A stretch of DNA of 64,000 nucleotides, from positions 1-64,000 of the forward strand of contig JAGKSX010000041.1 in assembly GCA_018993155.1 (NCBI GenBank). Direction: 5' to 3'. Shown here piece after piece: positions 1 through 8,204 of this stretch. The notes under the pieces were generated by a model that was not told the origin of the DNA, ran no database searches, and was given only the letters and a program-made list of their open reading frames with translations. A program made the position numbers and the translations under genes. The stretch comes from Hydrogenophaga sp. (GTDB lineage Bacteria; Pseudomonadota; Gammaproteobacteria; Burkholderiales; Burkholderiaceae_C). Each line of letters opens with the position of its first letter. Position 1 is the first letter of the stretch.

Positions 1-105
1 CGCGCTAAGCGACCGAGGTGTCGAAATCTCTTCGTTGCCCATCACTCCGGAAGCTGTGTGGCGGGCGATGGAACGGGCCAAGTCCCAACAGCCAGGAGTG
101 AATGC

Positions 106-768
106 ATGAATCCATCTGTGCGCGGACGTTACGCGGACCCCAGCTTCACGCAGCTTGAGTTGGAGGCCACCAGATGGCTAGACGGCTTTTATCAACTCGA
201 GCACTTGTTCAATACACGCTATTGGGTGATTGAGCTCACCAATGGCGCTGCTTCGGAAGCGCTGAAGTTGGCGGCCATTACTCACGATGCGGAGCGCTTT
301 TTCCCGGGCGGGCCTTCCGGGACGCCGGACGCGGGATTTGACGACCCTGACTATCTGTTCGCTCACTCCATCCGTTCTGCGGACTTCATCGAGAAGTGGT
401 TGAGAGAGCAGGGCCCCGAGGGCGGCGAGCCTTTCATTCGTCAGGTCAGGCGATTGGTGTTGCGCCATGAAATTGGCGGTGGTGACGAGGCTGACATCCT
501 TTCAGCGGCGGATGGGCTCTCGTTCCTGGACATTTTCGACTGGCTGGCAGTCGACTGGGTCCGCAAAGGCATCTTCACGCCCGACGGCGCGAGGGAAAAG
601 TTGCGTTGGAGCATCGAGCGAATTCGCCCGCCGCGCGCTGTTCAGCTCGCGCTGCCTCTGTACGAGCGCGCTATTGCCACCCTCGCGTCGTGGGAAACTG
701 TGGACATCGACCTTGAGTGGCGTCGCAAAGTGGCCAGCGACCGCAGCTATCAACTAGGCTCCAACTGA
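106..768 (+). CDS. HD-domain-like protein of unknown function
   Basis: A 220-residue protein I cannot name. It shows a spaced His/Asp pattern like that of HD-superfamily metal-dependent phosphohydrolases: THDAERF near residue 60, a later AHS, LRHE near 120 and ADGLSFLD near 136. The substrate cannot be read from this. I chose the ATG at 106 because an AGGAG sits 7 bases upstream; an in-frame GTG at 58 lacks such a site. Its 3' end overlaps the converging GntR gene by 19 bases. No signal peptide or membrane segment is visible. The HD assignment is a resemblance only. Confidence 0.55.
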   Translation: MNPSVRGRYADPSFTQLELEATRWLDGFYQLEHLFNTRYWVIELTNGAASEALKLAAITHDAERFFPGGPSGTPDAGFDDPDYLFAHSIRSADFIEKWLREQGPEGGEPFIRQVRRLVLRHEIGGGDEADILSAADGLSFLDIFDWLAVDWVRKGIFTPDGAREKLRWSIERIRPPRAVQLALPLYERAIATLASWETVDIDLEWRRKVASDRSYQLGSN

Positions 769-1559
769 ACGCGGGGCTTTCGCGTCCTGGTTTTTGGAAT
801 GTTGACCTCAGAGGCCAGCGGGTCTGCATCCGAGAGATGCATGGACGCCAGCGAGCTCGATTTGTCGACGTGCTGAGTCATGAGCCACTTTGCTAGCGCG
901 TAGTCGCCCTTGTTGATGGCAGAGTAAATGGACTCGTGTTGAATCTGCGCCTCTTGCAGTTGCTCCGGGGTGTATGCGTACCGCGAGCGATGCGTGATGG
1001 TAACGGCCAGCACCTGGCGAGTAATCGTGTAGAGCAGCTGACTACCGGCCGCATCCAAGATGGACTCGTGAAACTCCAAGTCAGCCTGCGCCTGCTCGAT
1101 GGGCGTGGACTGTTCATTCAACTTCAAATAGCGCCGCAACGAATGTTCCACCTTGGGCACGTTTGAGCGGTCCGGATTGCTGGCCGCACATTCTGCAGAG
1201 AACCCCTCCAGCAGCCCGCGGAGAGAGTACACCCGACGCAAGTCGTCCTGAGAAAAGTGCGCCACCAAAGCAGTACGGTTGTGTCGCAGATGGACCAGGC
1301 CTTCGCCTTGAAGAACGAACAAGGCCTCGCGGACTGGGGTCCTGCTGACATTGAGTTCCTGAGCCAAGACGCGCTCCGGGATGCTACTGCCAGGCTTGAG
1401 CACGCCCGACAAAATTGCCTTACGAATCACGTAGGCAACGGGGTCGCTGAGGCGCCCCGTTGGAAGGTCCCGCTGAGAGCCCTTGACGGATTCGAATTCT
1501 GAGTAGAGCTGTTGGAAGTACTGGAAAGGCATTGAGCGACTCGAGCAAAAGTCAGCCAC
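750..1559 (-). CDS. GntR-family transcriptional regulator, FCD subfamily
   Basis: A 269-residue DNA-binding regulator. An N-terminal winged helix-turn-helix lies at about residues 35-105 and contains the typical ERVLAQELNVSRTPVREAL stretch. An all-helical FCD ligand domain follows, with the conserved FHE and HRS..Y elements that place metal-binding residues. FCD regulators usually control organic-acid or sugar-acid catabolism. The nearest possible target is the broken operon upstream (1732-2326), so the regulator may be an orphan. A second in-frame Met nine codons in (MPFQYF) could be the true start. The family call is firm; the target is not known. Confidence 0.85.
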   Translation of the reverse strand: MADFCSSRSMPFQYFQQLYSEFESVKGSQRDLPTGRLSDPVAYVIRKAILSGVLKPGSSIPERVLAQELNVSRTPVREALFVLQGEGLVHLRHNRTALVAHFSQDDLRRVYSLRGLLEGFSAECAASNPDRSNVPKVEHSLRRYLKLNEQSTPIEQAQADLEFHESILDAAGSQLLYTITRQVLAVTITHRSRYAYTPEQLQEAQIQHESIYSAINKGDYALAKWLMTQHVDKSSSLASMHLSDADPLASEVNIPKTRTRKPRVQLEPS

Positions 1560-1731
1560 TGTGTACCCCTAGCAGCGCGGCAATGCCGTGCCCGTCTAGG
1601 CTGCGAAACGCATGGCGAGTACCAAAATGATGATTCTACGTAGACACCCCTCACATTGGGGCCGAATCGTGAAAACCCTTAGCGTTCCGTACCGGCGCGG
1701 CCACGCGCCTGTAGTTTTTTATCGTGCTGCG
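1560..1731. other. Intergenic stretch without a recognisable gene
   Basis: Sequence between the GntR start and the 2-hydroxyacid dehydrogenase remnant. I see no convincing coding frame, RNA gene or repeat. It probably holds the GntR promoter and decayed sequence of the remnant's missing 3' part. Confidence 0.4.
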
Positions 1732-1914
1732 TCACAGAGGTGGCTCGATGTGGTCAACCGCGTTTTTGTCGTGAAAGCTGGCGGTGACCTGGTCATCGGA
1801 CGCCTTCACCGCATCCCGCCATCGCGCAGGAGTTATCTGATAAGCGTCTCCGCGCTCTCTCTGATTCTGGACGTAGACACGAACTGGCTTGAAGCCGACC
1901 TCAGTGGCGCGCAC
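1732..1914 (-). pseudogene. 5' remnant of a D-isomer-specific 2-hydroxyacid dehydrogenase-like gene
   Basis: A 60-codon frame begins at a GTG that overlaps the end of the ABC ATPase remnant. Its peptide (VYVQNQ..., AYQITPARW, VTASFHD) resembles the N-terminus of D-2-hydroxyacid dehydrogenases that lie beside amino-acid ABC transporters. The frame ends after about 60 residues, before any Rossmann motif, so the gene would be broken. The resemblance is from memory and could be wrong. The overlap with the ATPase remnant supports a former operon. Confidence 0.35.
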
Positions 1915-2326
1915 TCACGTGCCCCAGGAAGTTAATCAAGCGAGGCGTCTTGGGCGCACCGAAGATTGCGTCAGGCGTACCTTCTTCCACTATCTCGCCT
2001 TGGTCCATGAAGATGACACGGTCTGCGACGTTCTTCGCGAACCCCATTTCGTGTGTCACACACATCATGGTCATCCCTGTCTTCGCGAGCTCTGTCATCG
2101 TGTCGAGCACTTCCTGAACCATCTCGGGGTCGAGCGCAGACGTTGGCTCGTCGAACAGGAGGATTTCGGGCTGCATGCAAAGAGCGCGCGCAATCGCGAC
2201 TCGTTGCTGCTGGCCGCCGGAGAGTTGCGTAGGGTACTTGTGCGCCTGGTCCCCAATGTGCACCCGAGAAAGGTACGACTTTGCTCTGTCTTCAGCCTCC
2301 TTGCGGGAGAGCCCCAGGCTGGCTAA
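1901..2326 (-). pseudogene. 3' half of a polar-amino-acid ABC transporter ATPase (GlnQ/HisP type)
   Basis: The frame encodes the C-terminal half of an ABC ATPase: signature [15 protein letters not shown], Walker [14 protein letters not shown], the switch His in VTHEMGF, and the GlnQ/HisP-typical tail [13 protein letters not shown]. The upstream peptide [19 protein letters not shown] continues the family alignment, but the Walker A half is missing. Similarity stops at about position 2326, exactly where the neighbouring unknown gene ends. The gene is therefore truncated by a rearrangement and cannot make a working transporter ATPase alone. Confidence 0.85.
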
Positions 2327-3216
2327 CGCAATCCTTCAACGAGAGCCTCGGCCTCTTCTAGGCAAGGTATTTCTTCCATCTCGATGACGACAGCCAGATG
2401 CACCTCAATAGGTTCCGTTAGATTTGCGGCTTGCACCGTGGCTCTTATAAGACCTGAGTGATTTCCGGGCTTTGAGGGACAGAGGACGTCGACGACAAAG
2501 TCCTCGGGCGAGCCTGCGTGGCGCCACTGCTTGCATTCGTAAGAGATTACCTCCGCCGGACTCCCGCGCATTCCCTGCTTGAAATAGAAAGCGTTCGGGT
2601 CCTGGGGCTCGGGAAAATGCGACAGGCGGGTATGCATCGGGTCGTAGTTTAGGAGCCCCTTGCGTTGCAGGTCGAGGGCTTCTCTGATTGCACGGCCGCC
2701 AAAACTATCGAAGGGGTCGACGCGATGCCACGTGCCTCGCGGCGCGTTGGGGGGTCTGGGCAGCGCGAGTGGCCCTGTTTGGTTGCCCTCGTCGTCGTCT
2801 TCCTCTCGGCGGGGGGGCATAAGGAGAAGTTTGCCGGCTGCAGTAAGTGTCAGCAGCGCATCATTGGCGGGCCTCGTCCCGGAGTTCCTCGCCCGTACGG
2901 TCAGGCGAGGCCAATTTGCGCGCTTATTCAGAGTGATATGAAGGTCAGTGAGCATAGCTCGGCAGCTCTCCACCCACCTTTCGTACTTTGCCCTGTATGC
3001 GGAGATGACCTTGTCGCTAGCAGGCTCAAACCGCTCCTTTTGATGTCCGAGTAGTGCCCTCAAGTCCGCTGGGTCGAGAAGCCGTTCCTGCGGCTCCCTG
3101 GAGCCGAAGTCAGACGCCATAGGAAAGCGGGTTGCGAGTCTCGCCATCAGTTCGTCGCACTCACCTGGAGAAATGGGCGTGTACCGCTGCAGCTTTGCGT
3201 GCAAGCGCTTCGACAT
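2323..3216 (-). CDS. Hypothetical protein, possibly N-terminally truncated
   Basis: A 297-residue protein of unknown function. It is hydrophilic, with an acidic EEDDDEGN loop near the middle and no membrane segment or signal peptide. The central part (YERWVESCR, then a WPRLTV...[11 protein letters not shown] stretch) reminds me of C-terminal regions of larger PIN-like or stress-associated proteins, but I cannot name a family. An in-frame stop lies 24 bases upstream of the ATG, so if an N-terminal domain was lost it is not simply in frame. The stop codon lies at the junction with the ABC ATPase remnant, suggesting the gene arrived with the rearrangement. Confidence 0.5.
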   Translation of the reverse strand: MSKRLHAKLQRYTPISPGECDELMARLATRFPMASDFGSREPQERLLDPADLRALLGHQKERFEPASDKVISAYRAKYERWVESCRAMLTDLHITLNKRANWPRLTVRARNSGTRPANDALLTLTAAGKLLLMPPRREEDDDEGNQTGPLALPRPPNAPRGTWHRVDPFDSFGGRAIREALDLQRKGLLNYDPMHTRLSHFPEPQDPNAFYFKQGMRGSPAEVISYECKQWRHAGSPEDFVVDVLCPSKPGNHSGLIRATVQAANLTEPIEVHLAVVIEMEEIPCLEEAEALVEGLR

Positions 3217-3390
3217 GTGCTCGTGTCTCTCGCGTACTCAGTCTTGTCGTTCGCCAGCGCGGGTGCAGCGGCGTGACATCGACAGATGGACATCTGCTCG
3301 CGCAGTGCCCAGTGTGTTATGACTCTCAGTGTCGCCACTTGGCTCCGAAGAGGGAGGCATCTGGTCCCGCCCTTGGGCTCGCGCCAGCCC
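3217..3390. other. Intergenic region between the unknown protein and the CocE hydrolase gene
   Basis: A spacer in which I see no supported gene, hairpin terminator or repeat. It should contain the promoter of the gene ending at 2323 and the transcript end of the hydrolase. Confidence 0.3.
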
Positions 3391-5091
3391 TTACGTCTTT
3401 CTGGTTGCCGCGATGCGGGGCAGCATCAAGTGCGAGTCAAACCTTCCGCCGGTAAGGATTGTGTTGCGTCCTCGAAATCTCTCCAGAGGCCGATCTGTCG
3501 GGTCCGTGTGGAGGAACGGTCCGGAGCCCTTGCGAGGACCAGTAGCGCCTTCACGTTCAAAGTCCTGCGCGTCGATCCTCACCGAGATGCGGTAACCCGC
3601 GGGCAGCACGATGCAGGTGGGCCAGATCTCGACTTCCACGCGGAAGGGCTCATTCGAGGGTACTGGCTCGATCATCCGATGCTCGTGGTGCGGACGGCCG
3701 GCAGAGGACAGCTCGGGGATTGTCTTGCGGTGCGATGCTCTAAGCCATCCTTGCGCGATGGGAACAGCCGGGTCGGTCGCGCCACGGAAGAGCACCTCTT
3801 TGCCTTGCGGATCGTAGGCGCGGATGGTGACGAACAGGTCCATGTCCTGGGCGTCCGTCTGGACCCATAAAGCCGCGCTCAATGGCCCCGTGAACTCCGT
3901 CTCCATGCTGAACGGCTCACTGACGAACTCAACGCCAGCGCCGGGGGCCTCGTAGCTCGACCCTGCCTCTTGCGGCCTGGGCGAATCCGACAGGCCTTTG
4001 CTGCTCGCGTCAAGATACATCGCAGTCCACTCGGTTCGAGCCAGCGGCCACTCGTGTTCGTAACGGGTCACGAATTTCTCGCCTGGATGGCGCACCTCCA
4101 GGATGAGAGGCGGTTGCTCTTCCCAGCCGTTCTCCTGACCTTTGAGGAACCGGTCGAAGAACCGCTTCTGCAGCTCAACGTACTGCGGCAGATAGAAGGA
4201 TTCCCAGTGGGTGCCTCCATGCATCTGCAGCCACTTTTGCTGCGACCCGGTGCCCAGGAACCCGTAGATGTTGCCGCGCAGATGCAGGCCCATTCCGCCC
4301 CAGTTGCCGGCGGACAGCACGGGGACTTCGATCTGCGACAACTTGGACGTGCGGGCTTCGTACCAATCGTCGACGAACGGGTGCTGCCGAAACTGATCGA
4401 TGATGTCGACACGGTTGACCGTCAGCTCGTCGGGCGTCAGCGGTCTGCCCGTCATCATCTTGCCCGTGTCGCGATCGATGTAGTTGCTTTGCCCATTGCC
4501 GTTCTGCACCGACAGGATCTGCTTGGGATACCAGATCTGGAGGAAGTGGTTGCCGAAAATGCCGCCATGGTGGCTGACGTCGCGGTAGAAGTCTGCGGCG
4601 CCCTCCCAGGGACAGATCGCGGCCAGATGGCTTGGTCGCGTCGCGGCCACCTGCCACTGGTTCATCGCGTAGTAGGAGATGCCCAGCAGGCCCACTTTCC
4701 CGCTGCACCAGCTTTGGGTGCCAGCCCATTCGATGCAGTCATGGTAGTCATCCACTTCCTGCGGCGACCACACCTGCAACTTGCCCGGCGACTCGCCGGC
4801 ACCACGGCTGTCGACCACGACGATCGCGTAGCCCAAGGGGATCCAGCGCTCGGGATCGGCCACTTCCCATCGCAGATAGTGGCCCGATGAGCCATCGGTG
4901 TCGATGCCGGGATAGAGGCGCTTGAGCTCATCCCATTGGGGCTTGAATGCGTCCTCAAAGTGCGCGTCTTTTCCGTATGGGCCATGGGTCATGAGGACCG
5001 GCACGGGTGCGTCGCCTTCGGGGCGGAACACGTTTGCCCTGAGAACAGCGCCATCGCGCACCTTGATCTCAACGTTCTTCTCGAAGATCAC
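3391..5091 (-). CDS. CocE/NonD family alpha/beta hydrolase (X-Pro dipeptidyl-peptidase-like)
   Basis: A 566-residue hydrolase of the cocaine esterase/glutaryl-7-ACA acylase family, cleaving an ester or amide. The N-terminal alpha/beta domain shows the oxyanion Tyr in HGPYGKD (about 39), VVDSRGAGES near 93 and the nucleophile Ser 139 in GLLGISYYA. The C-terminal jelly-roll domain characteristic of the family (ILPAGYRISVRI-like strand) is present, and total length is normal. No signal peptide, so probably cytoplasmic. The start is GTG, with AAAGGAGA six bases upstream. It lies downstream of tetR in the same direction, with an operator-like motif at 5187 in its promoter region. The substrate is unknown. 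Confidence 0.85.
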   Translation of the reverse strand: MIFEKNVEIKVRDGAVLRANVFRPEGDAPVPVLMTHGPYGKDAHFEDAFKPQWDELKRLYPGIDTDGSSGHYLRWEVADPERWIPLGYAIVVVDSRGAGESPGKLQVWSPQEVDDYHDCIEWAGTQSWCSGKVGLLGISYYAMNQWQVAATRPSHLAAICPWEGAADFYRDVSHHGGIFGNHFLQIWYPKQILSVQNGNGQSNYIDRDTGKMMTGRPLTPDELTVNRVDIIDQFRQHPFVDDWYEARTSKLSQIEVPVLSAGNWGGMGLHLRGNIYGFLGTGSQQKWLQMHGGTHWESFYLPQYVELQKRFFDRFLKGQENGWEEQPPLILEVRHPGEKFVTRYEHEWPLARTEWTAMYLDASSKGLSDSPRPQEAGSSYEAPGAGVEFVSEPFSMETEFTGPLSAALWVQTDAQDMDLFVTIRAYDPQGKEVLFRGATDPAVPIAQGWLRASHRKTIPELSSAGRPHHEHRMIEPVPSNEPFRVEVEIWPTCIVLPAGYRISVRIDAQDFEREGATGPRKGSGPFLHTDPTDRPLERFRGRNTILTGGRFDSHLMLPRIAATRKT

Positions 5092-5186
5092 AGTTGTCTC
5101 CTTTTGCCAAGCAGCATGCGGTATTTCCCGAGGCCCTCACAAGGGGGTGCAGCCATGCGGGATGGAGGTCGCAGTATAGCCGCGTC

Positions 5187-5206
5187 CAAACAGTTGTTTG
5201 AAACGA
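5187..5206. promoter_or_regulatory. Operator-like motif, copy 1 (candidate TetR site)
   Basis: The 20 bases read CAAACA-GTT-GTTTGAAACGA and match the site at 6007-6026 in 17 of 20 positions. The core holds a palindrome, CAAACA/TGTTTG around GT. It lies about 95 bases upstream of the CocE-family hydrolase start and just behind the tetR gene. Confidence 0.6.
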
Positions 5207-5260
5207 ATGAAAACCAAGCTGACGGGAGCGGTCCTGCAGAAGCAGGTGGAGGTGCCTAGG

Positions 5261-5941
5261 CTAGGGCGCCGAAGTAACGCGGTGCGGTGCGCGGATGCCA
5301 CCGATGACGAATTCGACCAGTGCGTCTCGCATGGCGTTGAGGTCGGCTCCATCCGCTTCGCCATTGGACAGGCGCTGCAGCCGGTTGGAGCCGCGACGGG
5401 CGCTCACGGAGAGCACGACGGTGCTCACGAGCAGCATGTAACGCCAGTACATCTGGCTCAACGGTACCGACGGAACGGCCTCGTGCAGCGCGGCCACAAA
5501 CTGCTTGGCCATCGGGTCGAAGTGTTTCTTGATCACCTGTTCCGTCATCGGGGAGGGCGACAGGCGGTGCTTCACGATCAGCTGGGCCAGCAGTTGCCCC
5601 TCGGTCGTGGCGTTGTCGTCCACATAGGGCTCTATGAAGGCCAGGACGATTTCGGTCACATTGGGCTTCCTGCGCTTGGCCTTCGCGCGGGCCAGGATTT
5701 CTTCGAGCTTGCTGGTTCGGGTCTTGTTGATGCGAGCCGAGAGCTCGTTGAACACCGCTTCCGCTACCGCCTCCATGCCGCCGAAGTGGTAGTGAATGGC
5801 CGCCACGTTCACGCCGGCATGGCTGGTGAGGGCCCGCACGGGAACGCCATCGATCCCGTACTCGGCAAAGAGCACGAGGGCTGCATCGATGATCTTCTGC
5901 TGGGTTGCGCCCTCGCTCGGGGTGTTTTGCCTTGATGCCAT
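5261..5941 (-). CDS. TetR/AcrR-family transcriptional regulator
   Basis: A 226-residue regulator when started at the ATG of MASRQNTP. Upstream in-frame codons exist to 6052, but that extension would run through the operator-like motif and reads as non-conserved. The N-terminal TetR helix-turn-helix spans roughly residues 10-56 (IIDAALVLFAEYGIDGVPVRALTSHAGVNVAAIHYHFGG region). The C-terminal ligand domain with LIVKHRLSP resembles TetR_C proteins of the CerR/YbiH type. The 20-bp motif flanking the gene on both sides suggests it represses the hydrolase downstream and the Bug receptor gene upstream. Confidence 0.85.
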   Translation of the reverse strand: MASRQNTPSEGATQQKIIDAALVLFAEYGIDGVPVRALTSHAGVNVAAIHYHFGGMEAVAEAVFNELSARINKTRTSKLEEILARAKAKRRKPNVTEIVLAFIEPYVDDNATTEGQLLAQLIVKHRLSPSPMTEQVIKKHFDPMAKQFVAALHEAVPSVPLSQMYWRYMLLVSTVVLSVSARRGSNRLQRLSNGEADGADLNAMRDALVEFVIGGIRAPHRVTSAP

Positions 5942-6006
5942 GGTTGGAAAGGAGTTGCGTGGGAGATTCTGCCAGACGGGGTTTACATCATTCGTTGCCA
6001 AAAAAA

Positions 6007-6026
6007 CAAACACACGTTTGAAACGA
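6007..6026. promoter_or_regulatory. Operator-like motif, copy 2 (candidate TetR site)
   Basis: The 20 bases read CAAACA-CAC-GTTTGAAACGA, including the perfect short palindrome CGTTTGAAACG. It lies in the divergent region between tetR (start 5941) and the Bug receptor (start 6152). It matches the site at 5187 except for three central bases. Confidence 0.6.
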
Positions 6027-6151
6027 TGGTTGCAATTCGGGCGGGCGCGCACTACGATGTCAAATTGCAGGGCCCGACATCACGGCCCGGCGACCGTCAT
6101 CAACCAGCCCGATTCAAGACAACAACTCGACGAGACAAGTCCCTCCACACC

Positions 6152-7117
6152 ATGAAAGACCTCAGCCTGCTCACGCGCCGTTCGATGTTGGCACTCGGCG
6201 CCGTCCCTTTCTTCGCCAAAGCGTCTACGTGGCCTGACAGGCCGATCAAGCTCGTCGTGGCAGCCACTGCGGGAACGCAGCCCGATATCTTTGCGCGCAT
6301 CTATGCCGACCAGCTCGCCGCTGCGCTGAAGGTTCCGGTGGTCGTGGACAACCGCAGCGGCGCAGCCGGCAACATCGGTGCAGACGCAGCAGCCAAGTCG
6401 GCTCCAGACGGTTACACGTTCCTCTACGCGATCGCGAACGTGACAACGATGAACCAGTTCCTGTACACCAGTATCACGTTCGATCCTCGAAAGGATCTTG
6501 TGCCGGTGGCTGAGGCCGTCAACACCACGACGATGCTGTTGGCGAGCAATAACGTAGGCGCCAACACGGTCGCAGAAGCGATCGACCTTGCACGCTCGCG
6601 CAAAGGCGAACTGGTGTATGGCTCCTACGGCGTGGGGGGGTATCCCCACCTGGTGTTCGTGCAGCTCTTGCAGAAAGCCGGCGTCGACATGTTGCATGTG
6701 CCATATCGCACTGGCGCGATGAATGACCTCATCACGGGTCGGATTCAGTTTCTGCTAGAGCCAACAGCGACTGCCATCCCGCAGATCCGGGCCGGCAAGG
6801 TAAAAGCCCTGGCTCACTCCGGGTCGCGTCGTCACCCTGAATTTCCGAATCTGCCGACGATCACCGAGACCGTGCCCGGCGTCGTTCTTGAGGGCTGGCA
6901 CGGCTTTTACGCACCTGCGGGCACGCCTGCCGCGATCATCGAAAAGGTGAGTGCCGAGATCAATCGGATCAATGAGCTCCCCGAGGTCAAAGAACGCCTC
7001 GTGGGCCGATCGGGTACACCGGTCGCCAGCAGCCCCAAGCAGATGGCCGCCCGGATCGAGAAGGAATCCAAGGACTGGGAGGCGCTGATCCGTGCCAACA
7101 ATATCAAGGTGGAATGA
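6152..7117 (+). CDS. Bug/TctC-family periplasmic solute-binding protein
   Basis: A 321-residue receptor of the tripartite tricarboxylate transporter type, expected to bind a carboxylate in the periplasm. The N-terminus has an Arg-Arg pair and a hydrophobic run (LLTRRSMLALGAVPFFAKA), a plausible Tat- or Sec-type signal. The mature start WPDRPIKLVV is the family hallmark, followed by VVDNRSGAAGNIG and APDGYTFLY. No TctA/TctB membrane subunits occur nearby, as is usual for orphan Bug proteins. It is divergent from tetR and 116 bases upstream of the cyclase gene, so it probably imports the substrate of this small cluster. Confidence 0.9.
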   Translation: MKDLSLLTRRSMLALGAVPFFAKASTWPDRPIKLVVAATAGTQPDIFARIYADQLAAALKVPVVVDNRSGAAGNIGADAAAKSAPDGYTFLYAIANVTTMNQFLYTSITFDPRKDLVPVAEAVNTTTMLLASNNVGANTVAEAIDLARSRKGELVYGSYGVGGYPHLVFVQLLQKAGVDMLHVPYRTGAMNDLITGRIQFLLEPTATAIPQIRAGKVKALAHSGSRRHPEFPNLPTITETVPGVVLEGWHGFYAPAGTPAAIIEKVSAEINRINELPEVKERLVGRSGTPVASSPKQMAARIEKESKDWEALIRANNIKVE

Positions 7118-7233
7118 GGCCCAGCGATGATGTCGAGTTTCACGCATGACCCAAGCTCGGGTCCTGTCTGGTATACAGGTACTGCACGTGCGAGGTGGGT
7201 TGAAGCGCGCGATCAAACTGGAATGGTGATTGC

Positions 7234-8019
7234 ATGAAGAAGATCTTCATTGACATCTCCATGCCGTTGGAGAACGGCGTGCGCAGCGATCCTGACATTG
7301 CACGGCCGAAGATTGACTACCTGGGGCACACGGAGTCGATCCCGCGCCTGCAGTCCTTCTTTCCCGACCTCAAGCCGGAGGACCTTCCGGATGCTGCCGG
7401 GTGGGCGGTGGAGAAAGTGCAATTGACCACGCACAACGGCACCCATCTGGATGCGCCGTACCATTTCCACCCGACGATGAATCATGCTTTGGGAGAGCCT
7501 CAGCGCGCGTGGACCATCGACGAAGTGCCACTCGAATGGTGCTTTGCGCCAGGGGTCAAGCTGGATTTCAGACACCTACCCGATGGCCACGTGGTGACGA
7601 AGCAAGAGGTGCACGACGAGCTTGCCCGCATCGAGCATCAGATTGCGCCAGGCGACATCGTCGTGGTCAACACACGAGCGGGATCGCGCTATGGCCATGA
7701 CGATTACGTCGAGGCAGGCTGTGGCATGGGCCGCGAGGCCACCTTGTACCTGCTCGAGCAAGGCGTGCGCTTGACCGGGACTGACGCGTGGAGCTGGGAT
7801 GCTCCATTCGTGTACACGCAGCGCAAGGTGCAGGAGACGAAGGACACCTCGCTCATTTGGGAGGGGCACAAGGCGGGCAGAGACATTGGCTACTGCCATC
7901 TGGAGAAGCTGCACAACCTTGAAGCTCTGCCTGCGCACGGATTCACCGTCTGCTGCTTCCCTGTCAAGATCAAGGCTGCTTCTGCGGGCTGGACGCGAGC
8001 GGTTGCCATCCTCGATTGA
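7234..8019 (+). CDS. Cyclase-family metal-dependent hydrolase (kynurenine formamidase-like)
   Basis: A 261-residue member of the cyclase/KynB family, metal-dependent enzymes that hydrolyse formamides, lactones or similar bonds. The metal-binding motif HNGTHLDAPYHF gives His67, His71, Asp73 and His77. Later conserved elements include GDIVVVNTRAG and a GTDAWSWD segment. It follows the Bug gene on the same strand with a 116-base gap. Together with the CocE hydrolase this suggests uptake and hydrolysis of one organic acid ester or amide. The family call is firm; kynurenine itself is unlikely because no tryptophan-pathway genes are nearby. Confidence 0.82.
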   Translation: MKKIFIDISMPLENGVRSDPDIARPKIDYLGHTESIPRLQSFFPDLKPEDLPDAAGWAVEKVQLTTHNGTHLDAPYHFHPTMNHALGEPQRAWTIDEVPLEWCFAPGVKLDFRHLPDGHVVTKQEVHDELARIEHQIAPGDIVVVNTRAGSRYGHDDYVEAGCGMGREATLYLLEQGVRLTGTDAWSWDAPFVYTQRKVQETKDTSLIWEGHKAGRDIGYCHLEKLHNLEALPAHGFTVCCFPVKIKAASAGWTRAVAILD

Positions 8020-8048
8020 GCCTTATGTCGACTTCGCACTTGTGTGAA

Positions 8049-8145
8049 GTTTTCGACTTTGCTCGGTGCCGCCCGTCAAGTGCTGCTTCTGGATCCCGCG
8101 TGGATCCTTAGGGGCTGTTTTCGACTTTATTGGGTCAGAACAGCC
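8049..8145. repeat. Intergenic direct and inverted repeats, possible IS remnant
   Basis: The 12-mer GTTTTCGACTTT occurs at 8049-8060 and again at 8117-8128. The second copy overlaps an inverted repeat, GGCTGTT (8113-8119) with AACAGCC (8139-8145). No transposase frame is present. The stretch separates two converging operons and could be an old insertion-sequence end or a weak bidirectional terminator. Confidence 0.3.
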
Positions 8146-8204
8146 TGTGATCTTGCTATTGAACTCCAGTTATCTTCGACCCGAGAGGGGCACCTCTGTC
8201 AAGT

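Noticed and set aside
5942-6052. Longer TetR start at 6052
   Set aside because: It would place the operator-like motif inside the coding region and adds residues unlike TetR N-termini.
7234-8019. Calling the cyclase-family gene kynB
   Set aside because: The motif is shared by many cyclase-family hydrolases and no kynurenine pathway genes are adjacent.
8113-8145. Inverted repeat as a rho-independent terminator
   Set aside because: The arms are seven bases with a 19-base loop and no T-run, so it is listed only as a repeat.
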